A stretch of DNA of 55,584 nucleotides from Planococcus sp. MER TA 32b (GCA_023715185.1 JAMCAN010000006.1:1-55584), one strand, 5' to 3'. Shown: positions 21,880-36,456, counted from the first letter of the stretch. The notes: generated from the sequence alone by a model not told the origin. Numbers and translations: made by a program.

Positions 21880-21907
21880 AGTATAGCAGGATTTTCTTGA
21901 GATTCAA
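21880..21907 (-). promoter_or_regulatory. S10-operon distal promoter
   Basis: -10 TATACT (21880-21885), 16-bp spacer, -35 TTGAAT (21902-21907), lying between the antiporter gene and the proximal promoter. Confidence 0.5.
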
Positions 21908-21938
21908 CCTATACGCTAATAGTCCGAACATTCTTTGC

Positions 21939-23258
21939 TTAACCCAGCAGCATAACGGCGATCCAGCCGAAAATGATGAGCGGAATATTGTAATGGATGA
22001 AGGTCGGCACAACTGTATCCCAGATGTGGTTATGCTGGCCGTCCACGTTCAGTCCGGCTGTCGGTCCAAGCGTCGAATCGGAAGCTGGCGAGCCCGCATC
22101 ACCCAGCGCACCGGCTGTACCGATCAGCGCAATGATTGCGATAGTGGAAAATCCGAATTCCACACTCAGCGGAACGAAGATTGCCGCGATGATCGGTATG
22201 GTCGCGAATGATGAACCGATGCCCATCGTCACAAACAATCCGACAACCAGCATCATCAGTGCAGCCAAACCTCTGTTACCCGCAAATATATCCGATACGC
22301 TGCCGACGAGCGGTTCCACTGCTCCGGTCGCCTTGATGACTTCAGCAAATCCGTTCGCCGTGATCATGACGAATCCGATAAACGCCATCATGCGCATCCC
22401 TTCGGTCAGGACATCGTCCGCTTCCTTCCACTTCATCGCGCCAAAAACATACAGCACGATAATTCCGGCAAGCGCTCCGACGATCATCGAATCCGTTTCA
22501 ATCTGCGCATACAGCGCTGCGCCCAAAGCGATGATTGTAACAATGATATCCTTGATGGACGCCTTTTTAAACCGGGTTTCTTCTATAGAAGAAGTTTCAC
22601 GGTAGTCACGCGGTTTGCGGTAAGAGATGAAGACAGCAATTGCCAGCCCAGCAGCGAGTCCTGCGACCGGCAGCGCCATCGCTCTCGGTATATCCGCCAT
22701 ATCAATCTCCAGTCCCGCAAGCGCCATTTGGTTTGCCAGGATCTCATGAAAGATTAATCCAAATCCGTACGGCAGTAAAATGTAGGGCGCAGTTAATCCG
22801 AATGTCAGGACCGCAGCTATCAGCCGGCGGTCAATCCGCAATTCATTCAATATATGAAGAATTGGCGGAACCAATAACGGAATGAATGCGATATGGATCG
22901 GTATCAGGTTCTGCGAGAAAATCGCTATGGATAAAAGCGCCAGCACAATCAACGCTTTCGCCAAACCTTTTCTGCTTGCCTGGCCATCTTTATTCACTAT
23001 CTTCAATACGCCTTGCACAAGAAGCTCGGGAATCCCCGTCCGGGAAATTGCTACCGCGAACCCTCCAAGCATCGCGTAACTCAGAGCTATTTCAGCTCCT
23101 TCCCCAAGCCCTGAAGTAAAGGCCCCTATGGTATCCACGAATGGAAGACCACCGCTCAGCCCTCCGGCAAGCGCACCTATAAGCAGCGCAAATACAACAT
23201 TCACCCTCAACAGGCTTAATATCAACATGACCAGCACGGCCACTATAACAGCATTCAT
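21939..23258 (-). CDS. Na+/H+ antiporter-family membrane protein (YuiF-like)
   Basis: A 439-residue protein with about 11-12 hydrophobic segments, resembling the NhaC/YuiF branch of the ion transporter superfamily. Typical segments are SQNLIPIHIAFIPLLVPP in the first half and GIGSSFATIPIIAAIFVPLS with GDAGSPASDSTLGPTAGLN in the second, each likely part of a re-entrant ion-binding loop. A central cytoplasmic loop (about 205-230, YRKPRDYRETSSIEETRFKK) divides the halves. Substrate is unproven; relatives are annotated as antiporters or amino-acid carriers. It has its own promoter and sits between tuf and rpsJ, where B. subtilis has ybaC. No terminator was seen after it. Confidence 0.75.
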   Translation of the reverse strand: MNAVIVAVLVMLILSLLRVNVVFALLIGALAGGLSGGLPFVDTIGAFTSGLGEGAEIALSYAMLGGFAVAISRTGIPELLVQGVLKIVNKDGQASRKGLAKALIVLALLSIAIFSQNLIPIHIAFIPLLVPPILHILNELRIDRRLIAAVLTFGLTAPYILLPYGFGLIFHEILANQMALAGLEIDMADIPRAMALPVAGLAAGLAIAVFISYRKPRDYRETSSIEETRFKKASIKDIIVTIIALGAALYAQIETDSMIVGALAGIIVLYVFGAMKWKEADDVLTEGMRMMAFIGFVMITANGFAEVIKATGAVEPLVGSVSDIFAGNRGLAALMMLVVGLFVTMGIGSSFATIPIIAAIFVPLSVEFGFSTIAIIALIGTAGALGDAGSPASDSTLGPTAGLNVDGQHNHIWDTVVPTFIHYNIPLIIFGWIAVMLLG

Positions 23259-23303
23259 AATAAAAACTCCTTTAGTTTGCTAAAGCATTAAAGCACAACA
23301 ATT

Positions 23304-23332
23304 AAAATATCAAATCAGCTTTAACTTGTCAA
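23304..23332 (-). promoter_or_regulatory. Promoter of the antiporter-family gene
   Basis: Perfect -35 TTGACA (23327-23332), 17-bp spacer, -10 TATTTT (23304-23309), 45 bp before the start codon. It follows the tuf terminator, making the antiporter a separate unit. Confidence 0.8.
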
Positions 23333-23397
23333 ACGACTGGTCCCGCTTAGTATGAATGTCGATCTTTTTATATGTATCTTCTTACTATAAATATAAA

Positions 23398-23437
23398 AGA
23401 AAAAACTCCCTGCCTCATTAAGAGACAGGGAGTTTTG
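23398..23437 (-). terminator. Rho-independent terminator after tuf
   Basis: AAAACTCCCTG-t-CTC pairs with GAG-g-CAGGGAGTTTT around a short loop on the minus strand and runs into TTTTTT. It lies about 14 nt past the tuf stop. Confidence 0.92.
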
Positions 23438-23450
23438 CACTTAGCAGATA

Positions 23451-24638
23451 TTACTTCTGGATAGAAGCTACAACGCCAGCGCCTACAGTACGTCCACCCT
23501 CACGGATAGAGAACTTAGTTCCTTCTTCAAGTGCGATTGGAGAGATTAGCTCAACATTCATTTCGATGTTGTCGCCAGGCATAACCATTTCTACACCTTC
23601 AGGAAGGTTACAAACACCAGTTACATCAGTTGTACGGAAGTAGAACTGTGGACGGTAGTTTGTGAAGAATGGAGTGTGACGTCCACCCTCTTCTTTTGAA
23701 AGAACATAAACTTCAGCTTTGAAGTTTGTGTGTGGAGTGATTGTGCCTGGTTTAGCCAATACTTGTCCACGTTGTACATCGTCACGAGAGATCCCGCGAA
23801 GAAGTGCACCGATGTTATCGCCAGCTTCAGCGTAGTCTAGCAATTTACGGAACATTTCAACACCAGTGATTGTTGTAGCTTTCGGCTCTTCAGTAAGACC
23901 GATGATGTCTACAGAGTCACCAACTTTGATTTGTCCACGCTCAACACGGCCAGTTGCAACAGTACCACGGCCAGTGATTGAGAATACGTCCTCAACTGGC
24001 ATCATGAATGGTTTGTCAGTGTCACGTGTTGGAGTTGGGATGTACTCATCAACTGCGTTCATCAATTCCATGATTTTTTCTTCGTATTCTGCATCTCCTT
24101 CAAGAGCTTTAAGAGCAGAACCTTTGATGACAGGAATGTCATCGCCAGGGAAGTCATATTCAGATAGAAGATCGCGAACTTCCATTTCAACTAGTTCAAG
24201 AAGCTCTTCGTCGTCTACCATGTCGCATTTGTTCATGAATACTACAAGGTAAGGTACACCTACTTGACGTGAAAGAAGGATGTGCTCACGAGTTTGTGGC
24301 ATTGGGCCGTCAGCAGCAGATACTACCAAGATCCCGCCGTCCATTTGTGCAGCACCAGTGATCATGTTTTTAACATAGTCAGCGTGTCCTGGGCAGTCAA
24401 CGTGCGCGTAGTGGCGAGTTGCAGTTTCATACTCAACGTGAGAAGTGTTGATTGTGATTCCGCGTTCTTTTTCTTCAGGTGCGTTGTCGATTTGGTCGTA
24501 AGAACGAGCTTCCCCGCCTGACGCTTTAGCAAGTACTGTAGCGATTGCTGCAGTCAAAGTTGTTTTACCATGGTCAACGTGACCAATTGTACCAATATTA
24601 GCGTGTGTTTTTGAACGGTCAAATTTAGCTTTACCCAT
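23451..24638 (-). CDS. tuf: Elongation factor Tu
   Basis: The 395-residue GTPase delivers aminoacyl-tRNA to the ribosome. G1 GHVDHGKT (19-26), G3 DCPGH (81-85) and G4 NKCD (about 136-139) are all present, and the effector threonine lies in [16 protein letters not shown] at 24638 follows GAGGAGG; an in-frame codon at 24656 overlaps the ribosome site. It has a likely promoter of its own after fusA and a large hairpin in the leader. Confidence 0.98.
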   Translation of the reverse strand: MGKAKFDRSKTHANIGTIGHVDHGKTTLTAAIATVLAKASGGEARSYDQIDNAPEEKERGITINTSHVEYETATRHYAHVDCPGHADYVKNMITGAAQMDGGILVVSAADGPMPQTREHILLSRQVGVPYLVVFMNKCDMVDDEELLELVEMEVRDLLSEYDFPGDDIPVIKGSALKALEGDAEYEEKIMELMNAVDEYIPTPTRDTDKPFMMPVEDVFSITGRGTVATGRVERGQIKVGDSVDIIGLTEEPKATTITGVEMFRKLLDYAEAGDNIGALLRGISRDDVQRGQVLAKPGTITPHTNFKAEVYVLSKEEGGRHTPFFTNYRPQFYFRTTDVTGVCNLPEGVEMVMPGDNIEMNVELISPIALEEGTKFSIREGGRTVGAGVVASIQK

Positions 24639-24677
24639 TAGAAAAATCCTCCTCATAATTTAAGTTAATTTTGTTTA

Positions 24678-24723
24678 CTTGATGTGCCGGAATGATAGGG
24701 CCCTATCATTCCCGGCATACAAG
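24678..24723. other. 46-nt hairpin at the predicted 5' end of tuf mRNA
   Basis: A perfect 20-nt palindrome AATGATAGGGCCCTATCATT (24691-24710) is extended by TGCCGG/CCGGCA and CTTG/CAAG, giving a long near-perfect stem. No T-tract follows on the minus strand, so it is not a normal terminator. Its upstream edge coincides with the transcription start expected from the promoter at 24727-24755. Confidence 0.75.
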
Positions 24724-24726
24724 ATA

Positions 24727-24755
24727 TTTATACTTGATTAAAGATCAAAATTCAA
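24727..24755 (-). promoter_or_regulatory. Promoter for tuf in the fusA-tuf gap
   Basis: -35 TTGAAT (24750-24755), 17-bp spacer, -10 TATAAA (24727-24732); the -35 abuts the fusA stop codon. It would start transcription near 24720. Confidence 0.6.
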
Positions 24756-26834
24756 TTATTGACCTTTATTTTTTTTGATGATGTCTTCAGAAAGTGATTT
24801 CGGCACTTCTTCATAATGATCGAAGTGCATTGAGAATACACCACGGCCTTGCGTGTTAGAACGCAATGAAGTTGCATATCCGAACATTTCAGCAAGTGGA
24901 ACCATTGCACGGACAACTTGTGCGTTACCGCGAGCGTCCATACCTTCTACGCGTCCGCGGCGTGACGTGATGTCACCCATGATATCTCCAAGGTATTCCT
25001 CAGGGATAACAACTTCAACGCGCATGATAGGCTCAAGGATTACCGGGTTAACTTTAGAGATAGCGTTTTTAAGTGCCATTGACGCAGCAACTTTAAATGC
25101 CATTTCGTTGGAGTCAACATCATGGTAAGATCCGTCGAACAATTTAGCTTTGATGTCGATCAAAGGATATCCGGCGATAACACCGTTGTCTAGTGAGTCA
25201 CGAAGACCCGCTTCGACAGCTGGGATGTATTCACGTGGAACAACACCACCAACGATAGCATTTTCAAACTCAAAACCTGCTCCTTCTTCGTTTGGAGCGA
25301 ATTCGATCCAAACGTGTCCAAATTGTCCACGACCACCAGATTGGCGTACGAACTTACCTTCAACTTTAGCTGACTGACGGAATGTCTCGCGGTAAGATAC
25401 CTGAGGCGCCCCTACGTTAGCTTCTACGTTGAATTCACGTTTCATACGGTCAACCAGGATATCAAGGTGAAGTTCACCCATACCCGCGATGATCGTTTGG
25501 CCAGTTTCCTGGTCAGTGTGTGCGCGGAAAGTAGGATCTTCTTCTTGCAATTTAGCAAGGGCTTGACCCATTTTGTCTTGGTCCGCTTTAGATTTCGGTT
25601 CCACAGAAAGTGAAATAACCGGTTCTGGGAATACCATACGCTCAAGGATTACTTGCTGCTTCTCGTCACTTAAAGTATCACCAGTTGATGTATCTTTAAG
25701 GCCGATAGCCGCTGCGATATCACCGCAGTAAACTTCAGCGATCTCTTCACGGGAGTTGGCGTGCATCTGCAGAATACGTCCTACGCGCTCACGCTTTCCT
25801 TTAGAAGAGTTTTGTACGTAAGAACCTGATTTAAGTGTTCCAGAATACACACGGAAGAAAGTAAGCTTCCCTACGTATGGATCTGTCATAACTTTAAACG
25901 CCAATGCTGAGAACGGTTCGTTTTCATCTGGTCTGCGCAATACTTCTTCGTCAGAATCCGGAAGAACACCAGTCATTGGAGGTACATCAAGTGGTGATGG
26001 CAGGTAATCAATTACCGCATCAAGCATTAATTGAACACCTTTGTTTTTAAATGCAGTACCACAAACTACAGGGTAGAACTCAACATCCAACGTTCCTTTA
26101 CGGATTGCTGCTTTAAGTTCGTCTACTGTAATCTCTTCGCCACCAAGGTATTTTTCCATCAAGTTTTCATCAAGCTCAGCAACAGCTTCCACTAGTTTAG
26201 TGTGCCATTCTTCAGCAAGCTCTTTATAATCTTCTGGAATGTCCCCATCAGTGATTTCAGTTCCAAGGTCGTTAGCGTAGAAGCGAGCGTTCATTTCAAC
26301 AAGATCAATGATCCCTGAAAATTCATCTTCTGCGCCAATCGGCAATTGGATCGGGTGCGCATTAGCCTGCAGACGCTCATGAAGAGTGTTTACAGAATAA
26401 AGGAAATCCGCACCGATTTTATCCATTTTGTTAACGAATACAACACGTGGTACACCATATGTTGTAGCTTGACGCCAAACAGTTTCAGTTTGGGGCTCAA
26501 CACCAGATTGAGCATCAAGAACTGTAACAGCACCATCAAGTACGCGCAGTGAACGTTCAACTTCAACAGTGAAGTCTACGTGTCCAGGAGTATCGATGAT
26601 GTTTACGCGGTGCTCTTTCCATGAAGCTGTTGTTGCAGCAGAAGTGATCGTGATTCCACGCTCTTGCTCTTGCTCCATCCAGTCCATTTGAGAAGCACCT
26701 TCATGCGTTTCGCCGATTTTATGGATCCGGCCTGTGTAATATAAAATACGCTCCGTAGTAGTCGTTTTACCGGCATCGATGTGGGCCATGATTCCGATAT
26801 TACGTGTTTTGTCTAAGGAGAACTCTCTAGGCAT
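24756..26834 (-). CDS. fusA: Elongation factor G
   Basis: The 692-residue translocation GTPase has G1 AHIDAGKT (17-24), G3 DTPGH (81-85) and G4 NKMD (about 135-138), followed by domains II-V ending [18 protein letters not shown]. The length is that of Bacilli EF-G. It lies 51 bp after rpsG; the gap has two adjoining palindromes (26862-26877 and 26878-26889, the second reaching into the rpsG stop). Confidence 0.98.
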   Translation of the reverse strand: MPREFSLDKTRNIGIMAHIDAGKTTTTERILYYTGRIHKIGETHEGASQMDWMEQEQERGITITSAATTASWKEHRVNIIDTPGHVDFTVEVERSLRVLDGAVTVLDAQSGVEPQTETVWRQATTYGVPRVVFVNKMDKIGADFLYSVNTLHERLQANAHPIQLPIGAEDEFSGIIDLVEMNARFYANDLGTEITDGDIPEDYKELAEEWHTKLVEAVAELDENLMEKYLGGEEITVDELKAAIRKGTLDVEFYPVVCGTAFKNKGVQLMLDAVIDYLPSPLDVPPMTGVLPDSDEEVLRRPDENEPFSALAFKVMTDPYVGKLTFFRVYSGTLKSGSYVQNSSKGKRERVGRILQMHANSREEIAEVYCGDIAAAIGLKDTSTGDTLSDEKQQVILERMVFPEPVISLSVEPKSKADQDKMGQALAKLQEEDPTFRAHTDQETGQTIIAGMGELHLDILVDRMKREFNVEANVGAPQVSYRETFRQSAKVEGKFVRQSGGRGQFGHVWIEFAPNEEGAGFEFENAIVGGVVPREYIPAVEAGLRDSLDNGVIAGYPLIDIKAKLFDGSYHDVDSNEMAFKVAASMALKNAISKVNPVILEPIMRVEVVIPEEYLGDIMGDITSRRGRVEGMDARGNAQVVRAMVPLAEMFGYATSLRSNTQGRGVFSMHFDHYEEVPKSLSEDIIKKNKGQ

Positions 26835-26885
26835 GTTGTTCTTCTCCTTCCATCTCGGATTAAGATTTTAAAATCTTGTAAGATC

Positions 26886-27380
<495 letters not shown>

Positions 27381-27400
27381 TTATTCGTTAATTTAATTGA

Positions 27401-27820
27401 TTATTTTTTTTCTTTAGGGCGTTTAGTTCCGTATTTAGAACGTCCTTGCATACGGCCGTTTACTCCAGCAGTATCAAGTGCTCCACGTACGATATGGTAA
27501 CGCACACCAGGTAAATCTTTTACGCGTCCGCCGCGAAGAAGAACTACACTGTGCTCTTGAAGGTTGTGGCCTTCTCCAGGGATGTATGCATTGACCTCGA
27601 TTTGGTTAGTCAAACGTACACGCGCATATTTACGCAATGCGGAGTTTGGTTTTTTCGGTGTCATTGTACCAACACGAGTACAAACTCCACGTTTCTGAGG
27701 TGAGCTTACGTTAGTCTGAGACTTTTTAAAGCTGTTATACCCTTTGTTCAACGCTGGTGAGTCTGATTTAGAGCTTTTTGGTTTACGAGGCTTGTTAACT
27801 AATTGGTTAATTGTAGGCAT
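27401..27820 (-). CDS. rpsL: 30S ribosomal protein S12
   Basis: 139 residues. The decoding loops [11 protein letters not shown] and [17 protein letters not shown] keep the lysines whose change gives streptomycin resistance, so it is wild type there. Compared with B. subtilis the first loop reads [11 protein letters not shown]. First gene of the str group because ybxF is absent. Confidence 0.98.
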   Translation of the reverse strand: MPTINQLVNKPRKPKSSKSDSPALNKGYNSFKKSQTNVSSPQKRGVCTRVGTMTPKKPNSALRKYARVRLTNQIEVNAYIPGEGHNLQEHSVVLLRGGRVKDLPGVRYHIVRGALDTAGVNGRMQGRSKYGTKRPKEKK

Positions 27821-27849
27821 CGATTTTTTCCTCCTCTCAAAAGGTGTTC

Positions 27850-28060
27850 TAATACCACATATCCAGGTGGTTCATTTTTGGGTAAAAAACAAAGTCTTTG
27901 TGTTTTCTACACAAAAACTGGTATCCAGTAATTGCTTCAGCAGCTGCAGAGGATAACTTCCTGCTTAGCCAAGCTTTGATCTTGGGTGAATCCGTTTGAC
28001 CTGACCTTATCATAGATGTCCGGACGATCTGATGGGTCATCCAATCGTTTCACTTATATA
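27850..28060 (-). promoter_or_regulatory. rpsL upstream region: candidate promoter and leader hairpins
   Basis: The 457-bp gap between rpoC and rpsL has no recognisable gene. A possible promoter is -35 TTTAAA (28078-28083) with -10 TATATA (28055-28060), 17-bp spacer. Downstream are two small hairpins, ACTGG/CCAGT (27917-27929) and TTTGTGT/ACACAAA (27897-27915); the second is followed by TTTGTTTTTT, like an attenuator. An uncharacterised 63-codon frame (27849-28040) covers it and is judged non-coding. Confidence 0.4.
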
Positions 28061-28227
28061 TTCTTGGACAATGCCACTTTAAACGCTATTACTGTTGCTT
28101 AGTACCGAAGATAATTCGCGTTTCCTTCCACTTTCCAAAGTATTTTCATACCAATAAAATGAAAGATCGCTAATCATCAACCTTCAACATAATATCACCC
28201 TGTGAATATCATGTCAACTACATTCAT

Positions 28228-28260
28228 AAAAAATCCCGGGGAGTTGTTTAGCACTCCCCG
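28228..28260 (-). terminator. Rho-independent terminator after rpoC
   Basis: Perfect 8-bp stem CGGGGAGT/ACTCCCCG (28237-28244 with 28253-28260), 8-nt loop, then GGATTTTTT on the minus strand. It separates rpoBC from the str genes. Confidence 0.9.
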
Positions 28261-28277
28261 AAATCTGTCTGCTTTAC

Positions 28278-31200
28278 TTACGATTCAGAACCGACGATTT
28301 CTTCCGCGGGCGCTTTTTCGCTTTGAGCAATTTTAATCTGGCGGTAACGCTGCATTCCAGTACCAGCTGGAACAAGTTTACCGATGATGACATTTTCTTT
28401 CAAGCCGAGTAACTCATCGCGTTTCCCTTTGATTGCGGCATCCGTTAAGACGCGCGTTGTTTCCTGGAACGATGCAGCTGAAAGGAATGATTCTGTTTCA
28501 AGTGAAGCTTTAGTGATCCCGAGGATGACCGGACGGCTGGTTGCCGGAAGGTTCCCTTCAAGAACAGCTTTTACATTCGCTTCTGTGAATTGATGGATAT
28601 CCAACAGTGAACCTGGCAGCAATTCTGTATCACCGGCTTCAATGACACGGACTTTACGGAACATCTGGCGAACCATGACTTCCACGTGTTTATCGCCGAT
28701 TTCTACACCCTGCATACGGTAAACTTTTTGAACTTCCTTCAATAGATACACTTGAACAGCTTGCACATCTTTAACTTGCAACAATTGTTTCGGATCGATC
28801 GAACCGTCTGTCAATACCTGGCCGCGAACGATGACATCATCCGCCTGCACTTTAAGTCGCGCATTATATGGAGCCAAGTATTTACGGGTTTCAACGTCAC
28901 CTTGAATCGTGATTTCTTTTTGGCCTTCGCGAATTTCATCAATTTCAGTAACCGTACCTGTAATTTCAGAAATCACTGCCTGGCCTTTCGGATTTCTTGA
29001 TTCGAAAATTTCCTGGATACGCGGAAGACCTTGCGTGATATCGTCTCCTGCTACACCGCCTGTGTGGAATGTACGCATCGTAAGCTGCGTTCCTGGTTCC
29101 CCGATTGACTGAGCTGCAATAATACCAACTGCTTCGCCCACTTCAACTTCGTCACCAGTCGCAAGGTTCGTACCGTAACATTTTTTGCAGACGCCGTGTT
29201 TCGTATTACAAGTGAATGCTGAACGGATTGTCACTTCTTTGATGCCCGCTTCGACAATGAGGCGAGTCAAATCTTGTGTGATCAATTCATCTTTCGCGAC
29301 AATCACTTCTTTTGTTTCAGGATGGCGAATTGTTTTCTTAGCGTGGCGTCCAACGATACGCTCTTCCAACTCTTCGATTACTTCCGTTCCTTCCATCAAC
29401 GCTCCAACCAACAAGCCGCGGTCAGTGCCACAGTCATTTTCACGGACAATCGCATCTTGCGCAACGTCTACGAGACGACGGGTCAAGTAACCTGAATCGG
29501 CAGTTTTCAGTGCTGTATCGGCAAGACCTTTACGCGCACCGTGAGTTGAGATGAAGTATTCCAATACCGTTAAACCTTCACGGAATGAAGATTTGATCGG
29601 TAATTCAATGATGCGTCCTGCCGGGTTGGCCATGAGTCCGCGCATACCAGCTAATTGGGTAAAGTTGGATGCGTTACCACGGGCACCGGAGTCACTCATC
29701 ATAAAGATCGGGTTCATATTGTCGAGGGAAGCCATCAATTTTTCCTGGATAACATCTTTTGCGCTGCTCCAGAAAGAAATGACGCGTGCATAGCGTTCCT
29801 CTTCAGTGATCAAACCGCGACGGAATTGTTTCATGACTTTATCTACATTATCTTGAGCTTCAATAAGAATTTCACCTTTATCCGGAAGAACGACGATATC
29901 AGAAATACCTACCGTAATACCAGCTTGAGTGGAATATTTGAATCCAAGGCTCTTCATGCGGTCAAGCATTCTTGAAGTTTCCGTAATATGGAAACGTTTG
30001 AACACTTCTGCAATGATTTCACCAAGAATTTTCTTCTTGAATGGCGTTACAAGTTCAGCCTCTTCAATGTGCTTCCGAATATCTGTCGTTGTAGGGACAA
30101 AGTATTTGGCTGGCGTTTCAACTTGCAAATTATAATCTGTCGGTTCATTGATGTAAGGGAACGACTTCGGCAGAATTTCATTGAAAATGATCTTGCCGAC
30201 AGTTGTCAGCAACAACATTTTGTTTTGTTCAGCTGTGAAAGTCGGGTTGTTTACAGAAGCTGCCTTGATTGCAATACGAGTATGCAAATGAACATGGCCA
30301 GTCTGATAAGCCACTAAAACTTCTTCAGGTCCAGAGAACGTAGCTCCTTCACCGGTTGCGCCTTTGCGCTCCAACGTAAGGTAATAGTTCCCCAAAACCA
30401 TATCCTGTGAAGGAGTAACAACTGGTTTTCCGTCTTTCGGGTTCAAAATGTTCTGAGCTGCCAGCATCAACAATCTTGCTTCAGCTTGAGCTTCAGATGA
30501 AAGCGGAACGTGGACAGCCATTTGGTCACCATCAAAATCGGCGTTGTATGCTGTACATACCAATGGGTGAAGGCGAATTGCCTTACCTTCGACCAATGTC
30601 GGTTCGAAAGCCTGGATACCTAGTCTGTGAAGTGTCGGTGCGCGGTTCAATAGAACCGGATGCTCCTTGATGACATCTTCCAGTACATCCCAAACTTCAG
30701 AATGAAGACGTTCGATTTTGCGTTTTGCGCTCTTAATATTATGGGCAAGTCCGCGTTCAACAAGCTCTTTCATAACGAAAGGCTTGAACAACTCGATCGC
30801 CATTCCTTTCGGCAAACCACATTGATACATTTTCAAGTTCGGTCCGACAACAATAACGGAACGGCCTGAATAATCGACACGTTTACCAAGAAGGTTTTGA
30901 CGGAAACGGCCTTGTTTCCCTTTAAGCATATGAGAAAGAGATTTCAATGGACGGTTACCCGGTCCTGTAACAGGACGGCCGCGTCGGCCATTATCGATCA
31001 GCGCATCTACAGCTTCCTGAAGCATGCGTTTCTCGTTTTGAACAATGATGCTTGGCGCGCCCAAATCCAACAGGCGTTTCAAACGGTTGTTCCGGTTGAT
31101 TACACGACGGTAAAGATCGTTCAAATCAGAAGTAGCGAAACGGCCGCCATCCAATTGAACCATCGGACGAAGCTCCGGCGGAATTACAGGCAGAACGTCA

Positions 31201-31883
31201 AGAATCATCCAATCCGGGTTATTGCCTGAATTACGGAACGATTCCACAACTTCAAGGCGTTTGATCGCACGTGTGCGGCGTTGTCCTTGAGCAGTTTTCA
31301 ACTCTTCTTTCAATGAATCCGTTTCGCGCTCAAGATCGATTTCCTGAAGAAGTCGCTTGATCGCTTCGGCTCCCATTGCAGCCTGGAATTTCTTACCGAA
31401 TTTATCACGGTAAGCGCGGTATTCTTTTTCAGACAGCAATTGTTTCTTTTCAAGCGGTGTATCCGCAGGATCGATAACAACATATGAAGCGAAGTAAATA
31501 ACTTCTTCCAATGAGCGCGGTGACATATCAAGGATAAGTCCCATGCGGCTCGGAATGCCTTTGAAATACCAGATATGTGAAACTGGTGCAGCTAATTCGA
31601 TATGTCCCATGCGTTCACGGCGAACTTTCGAACGTGTGACTTCTACGCCACAGCGGTCACAGACAACACCTTTATAACGAACGCGTTTGTATTTTCCGCA
31701 ATGGCATTCCCAGTCTTTTGTAGGACCGAAAATACGTTCACAGAACAAACCGTCTTTTTCCGGTTTTAATGTACGGTAGTTAATTGTTTCTGGCTTTTTG
31801 ACTTCTCCATAAGACCATGAGCGAATTTTATCGGGTGAAGCTAATCCGATTTTCATGTACTCAAAATTGTTCACATCTATCAA
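28278..31883 (-). CDS. rpoC: RNA polymerase beta' subunit
   Basis: This 1201-residue subunit has an N-terminal zinc site at C60, C62, C75 and C78 ([14 protein letters not shown]). The active-site magnesium loop NADFDGD lies near residue 450. A second zinc site ([11 protein letters not shown]) precedes the trigger-loop region with [20 protein letters not shown]. The start codon is TTG at 31883, supported by GGGAGGT 7 nt upstream and by alignment with the B. subtilis N terminus. It is separated from rpoB by 105 bp holding a hairpin. Confidence 0.98.
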   Translation of the reverse strand: MIDVNNFEYMKIGLASPDKIRSWSYGEVKKPETINYRTLKPEKDGLFCERIFGPTKDWECHCGKYKRVRYKGVVCDRCGVEVTRSKVRRERMGHIELAAPVSHIWYFKGIPSRMGLILDMSPRSLEEVIYFASYVVIDPADTPLEKKQLLSEKEYRAYRDKFGKKFQAAMGAEAIKRLLQEIDLERETDSLKEELKTAQGQRRTRAIKRLEVVESFRNSGNNPDWMILDVLPVIPPELRPMVQLDGGRFATSDLNDLYRRVINRNNRLKRLLDLGAPSIIVQNEKRMLQEAVDALIDNGRRGRPVTGPGNRPLKSLSHMLKGKQGRFRQNLLGKRVDYSGRSVIVVGPNLKMYQCGLPKGMAIELFKPFVMKELVERGLAHNIKSAKRKIERLHSEVWDVLEDVIKEHPVLLNRAPTLHRLGIQAFEPTLVEGKAIRLHPLVCTAYNADFDGDQMAVHVPLSSEAQAEARLLMLAAQNILNPKDGKPVVTPSQDMVLGNYYLTLERKGATGEGATFSGPEEVLVAYQTGHVHLHTRIAIKAASVNNPTFTAEQNKMLLLTTVGKIIFNEILPKSFPYINEPTDYNLQVETPAKYFVPTTTDIRKHIEEAELVTPFKKKILGEIIAEVFKRFHITETSRMLDRMKSLGFKYSTQAGITVGISDIVVLPDKGEILIEAQDNVDKVMKQFRRGLITEEERYARVISFWSSAKDVIQEKLMASLDNMNPIFMMSDSGARGNASNFTQLAGMRGLMANPAGRIIELPIKSSFREGLTVLEYFISTHGARKGLADTALKTADSGYLTRRLVDVAQDAIVRENDCGTDRGLLVGALMEGTEVIEELEERIVGRHAKKTIRHPETKEVIVAKDELITQDLTRLIVEAGIKEVTIRSAFTCNTKHGVCKKCYGTNLATGDEVEVGEAVGIIAAQSIGEPGTQLTMRTFHTGGVAGDDITQGLPRIQEIFESRNPKGQAVISEITGTVTEIDEIREGQKEITIQGDVETRKYLAPYNARLKVQADDVIVRGQVLTDGSIDPKQLLQVKDVQAVQVYLLKEVQKVYRMQGVEIGDKHVEVMVRQMFRKVRVIEAGDTELLPGSLLDIHQFTEANVKAVLEGNLPATSRPVILGITKASLETESFLSAASFQETTRVLTDAAIKGKRDELLGLKENVIIGKLVPAGTGMQRYRQIKIAQSEKAPAEEIVGSES

Positions 31884-31946
31884 GGAGCCTACCTCCCTTT
31901 TGTCTCGAGTTTCTATACGGCTCTTCCTCGTTAATGACCAAGTGAA

Positions 31947-31980
31947 TGGAATTCGGGCAGCGCGTGACTGCCCTATTCCA
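31947..31980. other. Hairpin between rpoB and rpoC
   Basis: TGGAAT..GGGCAG pairs with CTGCCC..ATTCCA around a 7-nt loop with a small internal loop. It begins 9 bp after the rpoB stop and lacks a T-tract, so termination is unlikely; RNA processing or 3'-end protection is possible. Confidence 0.6.
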
Positions 31981-31988
31981 ATTAATTA

Positions 31989-35543
<3,555 letters not shown>

Positions 35544-35730
35544 CTTATTCACCCCTCAATAAAACGATTATAGGTCTTTGCGATTCCTACAAAATAGTGT
35601 ATGATATCGAAAAGACAAAAAGAAAACGAGACCAATAAATCAGCTCATTTTCGGTTAACACGTAATTGGTACTGTCGCCATGCTCTGCCCGAAAAAGGGC
35701 AAACGACCTCAAAATAATAAATTTTGCATT

Positions 35731-35759
35731 TCATTATAATATCATAGGGATTTTGTCAA
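35731..35759 (-). promoter_or_regulatory. Promoter for rpoB-rpoC
   Basis: A perfect -35 TTGACA (35754-35759) begins one base after the rsmC-like stop codon. The -10 is TAATGA with 17-bp spacing (35731-35736) or TATAAT with 15-bp spacing (35733-35738). The resulting leader of about 180 nt contains a small GCCC/GGGC hairpin near 35691. Confidence 0.6.
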
Positions 35760-35760
35760 G

Positions 35761-36363
35761 TCAAACTTTTCTGGCCTCAAAAATGAAGTATCCCTTCTTC
35801 TTTTCCGCCACACGGCAATTGCCGAAAAGCTCTTCCAATTTTTCCTGCGTCGAAGGAGCTCCCTGCTTTTTCTGGATCACAACCCATAGCGATCCGCCGG
35901 GCGCAATCTTCTTGCTCGCTTCTTCATAAAATCTGAAAACTGTTTCCTTCCCTGCACGGATCGGAGGATTCGTCAGTATCGCTGAAAACCCTTCCTCTTC
36001 AACCGCAGAAAGTCCATCACTTTCATAGATTTCAACATTTTCGACATTATTTTTCACGGCATTCTTCTTTGCCAGTTCGATGGCGCGCGTATTCACGTCC
36101 ACCATATGAACTTGTTTCAGGGGAAAAGATTTCGCGACGGCAATTCCAATCGGCCCGTAACCGCAGCCGACATCCAGTACCGGCCCTTCTGCTGAAGAAT
36201 CTTCAAATGTTTCAATCAGCACACGTGAACCGAAGTCCACTTCGTTTTTGCTGAATACACCTGAATCCGTCTGGAAATGGAATTTCTCGCCTCGCAATGT
36301 AAAATCCCATTCTTGGGGTTTGCTTGTTGTTTGAGGATTTTTGGAATAATAATGTTGTGACAT
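35761..36363 (-). CDS. RsmC-like class I SAM methyltransferase
   Basis: 200 residues. The SAM-binding motif I is VLDVGCGYGPIGIA (about 62-75) and the catalytic motif NPPIRAG (about 132-138) is the NPP[Y/F/I] type used for exocyclic-amine methylation. The family includes RsmC, which makes m2G1207 in 16S rRNA. Gram-positive members are half-length, single-domain versions like B. subtilis YbxB. It lies between the rplL terminator and the rpoB promoter; its ATG follows AAGGAGG. Confidence 0.85.
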   Translation of the reverse strand: MSQHYYSKNPQTTSKPQEWDFTLRGEKFHFQTDSGVFSKNEVDFGSRVLIETFEDSSAEGPVLDVGCGYGPIGIAVAKSFPLKQVHMVDVNTRAIELAKKNAVKNNVENVEIYESDGLSAVEEEGFSAILTNPPIRAGKETVFRFYEEASKKIAPGGSLWVVIQKKQGAPSTQEKLEELFGNCRVAEKKKGYFIFEARKV

Positions 36364-36418
36364 ATGAAGGCCTCCTTACATTAATCAACCAGCGGCGGCG
36401 AAATTAAATTTAAAATGA

Positions 36419-36456
36419 AGAAAAAGCTCGTCGGTATACACTGACGAGCTTTTTCT
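36419..36456 (-). terminator. Rho-independent terminator after rplL
   Basis: Perfect 12-bp stem (36421-36432 with 36443-36454) whose distal arm ends in TTTTTCTT on the minus strand. It limits readthrough from rplJL to the methyltransferase gene and rpoBC. Confidence 0.92.

Noticed and set aside
27849..28040. 63-codon minus-strand frame in the rpsL upstream region
   Set aside because: No ribosome site, no recognisable family, and its 3' part coincides with the leader hairpins; it does not resemble L7Ae/YbxF.
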